NCBI RefSeq assembly: GCF_900109945.1
Contig: NZ_FOBX01000007.1
Location: 310,001-374,000, forward strand
Reading direction: 5' to 3'
Length of the DNA: 64,000 bases
Source: Bradyrhizobium sp. OK095
GTDB lineage: Bacteria > Pseudomonadota > Alphaproteobacteria > Rhizobiales > Xanthobacteraceae
The notes beneath the pieces were generated by a model. It was not told the DNA's origin. It did no database searches and saw nothing but the letters and a program-made list of their open reading frames with translations. The translations under genes were made by a program, and so were the position numbers. Of this stretch, positions 63,654-64,000 are shown piece by piece. Positions within the stretch are counted from its first letter, which is position 1, and each line of letters opens with the position of its first letter.

Positions 63654-64000
63654 TCAGCGCGGAGTCTTCTCGGCTTCGAGCAACTTCTCGGCCGTCGCCG
63701 TGAGGCGATCGATCTGCGCCAGGAGGGTCTGGAACTCGTCCTTGCTCAACTGCTCCAGCAATTGGCGATTGCGGTCCTGCGCGCCTTCGACGATGGCATC
63801 ATGCGCCGCGAGCCCTGCCGCGGTCAGCGAGACCAGCACCTCGCGGCTGTCCTTCGGGTTCGCCGATTTCGCGATCAGCTTGCGCGAGACGAGTTCGGCG
63901 AGCGCGCGGCTGATCTGTCCCTTGTCCTGGCCGACGGCTTCGGCGAGCCGCGCCACGCTCATCGGCGCGCGGCGGCCGAGCGAAGCGACGAGGCCGAACT
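63654..64000 (-). CDS. MarR family transcriptional regulator (5' end beyond window)
   Basis: The last ~115 codons are present. Winged-helix segment SVARLAEAVGQDKGQISRALAELVSRKLIAKS with the wing residues SREVLVSLTAAG. The frame stays open to the window end (FGLVASLGRRAPMSVAR), so the start lies outside. Position directly upstream of the siderophore receptor suggests control of it. Confidence 0.82.
   Translation of the reverse strand, partial: FGLVASLGRRAPMSVARLAEAVGQDKGQISRALAELVSRKLIAKSANPKDSREVLVSLTAAGLAAHDAIVEGAQDRNRQLLEQLSKDEFQTLLAQIDRLTATAEKLLEAEKTPR

Overview
The window reads as a chromosome segment of a slow-growing rhizobial alphaproteobacterium, most likely Bradyrhizobium or a close relative in Nitrobacteraceae. 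This rests on high GC, a pcu-type copper-acquisition operon, the 14-gene nuo locus carrying an FkbM methyltransferase, and dispersed palindromes of the kind common in Bradyrhizobium. The assignment is from family knowledge, not a database search. I saw no tRNA, rRNA, CRISPR array, phage or intact insertion sequence.

Layout. 0-4.2 kb: an RpoE/ChrR-type ECF sigma factor with its anti-sigma gene (cut by the window start), divergent from a three-gene lipid-modification operon (FAD oxidoreductase, DUF1365, cyclopropane-fatty-acid-synthase-like). Both directions carry the same promoter, TGATCC-N18-TATCT. 4.2-9.8 kb: a hydrolase/exported protein/membrane protein/MAPEG operon, an AraC regulator, and an XRE regulator divergent from a medium-chain dehydrogenase. 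9.9-13.3 kb: lolD, lolC/E and proS. 13.5-20.7 kb: a seven-gene copper operon (DUF2946, TonB receptor, Asp-box repeat protein, TlpA-like, PCuAC, YcnI, CopCD). 20.7-21.6 kb: a regulatory intergenic region with a perfect 17-bp operator-like palindrome and a structured leader or small RNA ending in an intrinsic terminator right in front of a globin gene.

21.7-25.3 kb: a sugar-type ABC importer. 25.5-27.5 kb: ATC-hydrolase family and RidA genes, divergent from an unusually short LysR regulator. 27.5-32.2 kb is the disturbed, low-density part: palindromic repeats, an MFS transporter, a ketopantoate reductase, an Ada-type regulator, and apparent remnants of an alpha/beta hydrolase and a YghU-like glutathione transferase. 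32.2-37.6 kb: a complete dipeptide/oligopeptide ABC importer. 37.9-43.8 kb: an exported protein, mtnK, small membrane proteins, methylmalonyl-CoA epimerase, RNase J and BirA.

43.8-59.6 kb: nuoA-N on the minus strand, with fkbM between nuoD and nuoE, a 2-TM protein between nuoE and nuoF, and a coiled-coil protein between nuoF and nuoG; many junctions are ATGA overlaps. 59.8-64 kb: an iron/siderophore module (MarR regulator cut by the window end, TonB siderophore receptor, PepSY membrane protein, small membrane protein) with three 12-bp-spaced direct repeats upstream of the receptor.

The themes are respiration and its metal supply (complex I, copper delivery to oxidases, iron uptake), oxidative or lipid stress (ECF/ChrR, CFA-like enzyme, globin) and nutrient import. 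The most promising unexplained items are the globin leader RNA, the twin ECF promoters, the accessory genes inside nuo, the cysteine-bearing Asp-box protein in the copper operon, and the 12-bp repeats before the siderophore receptor.
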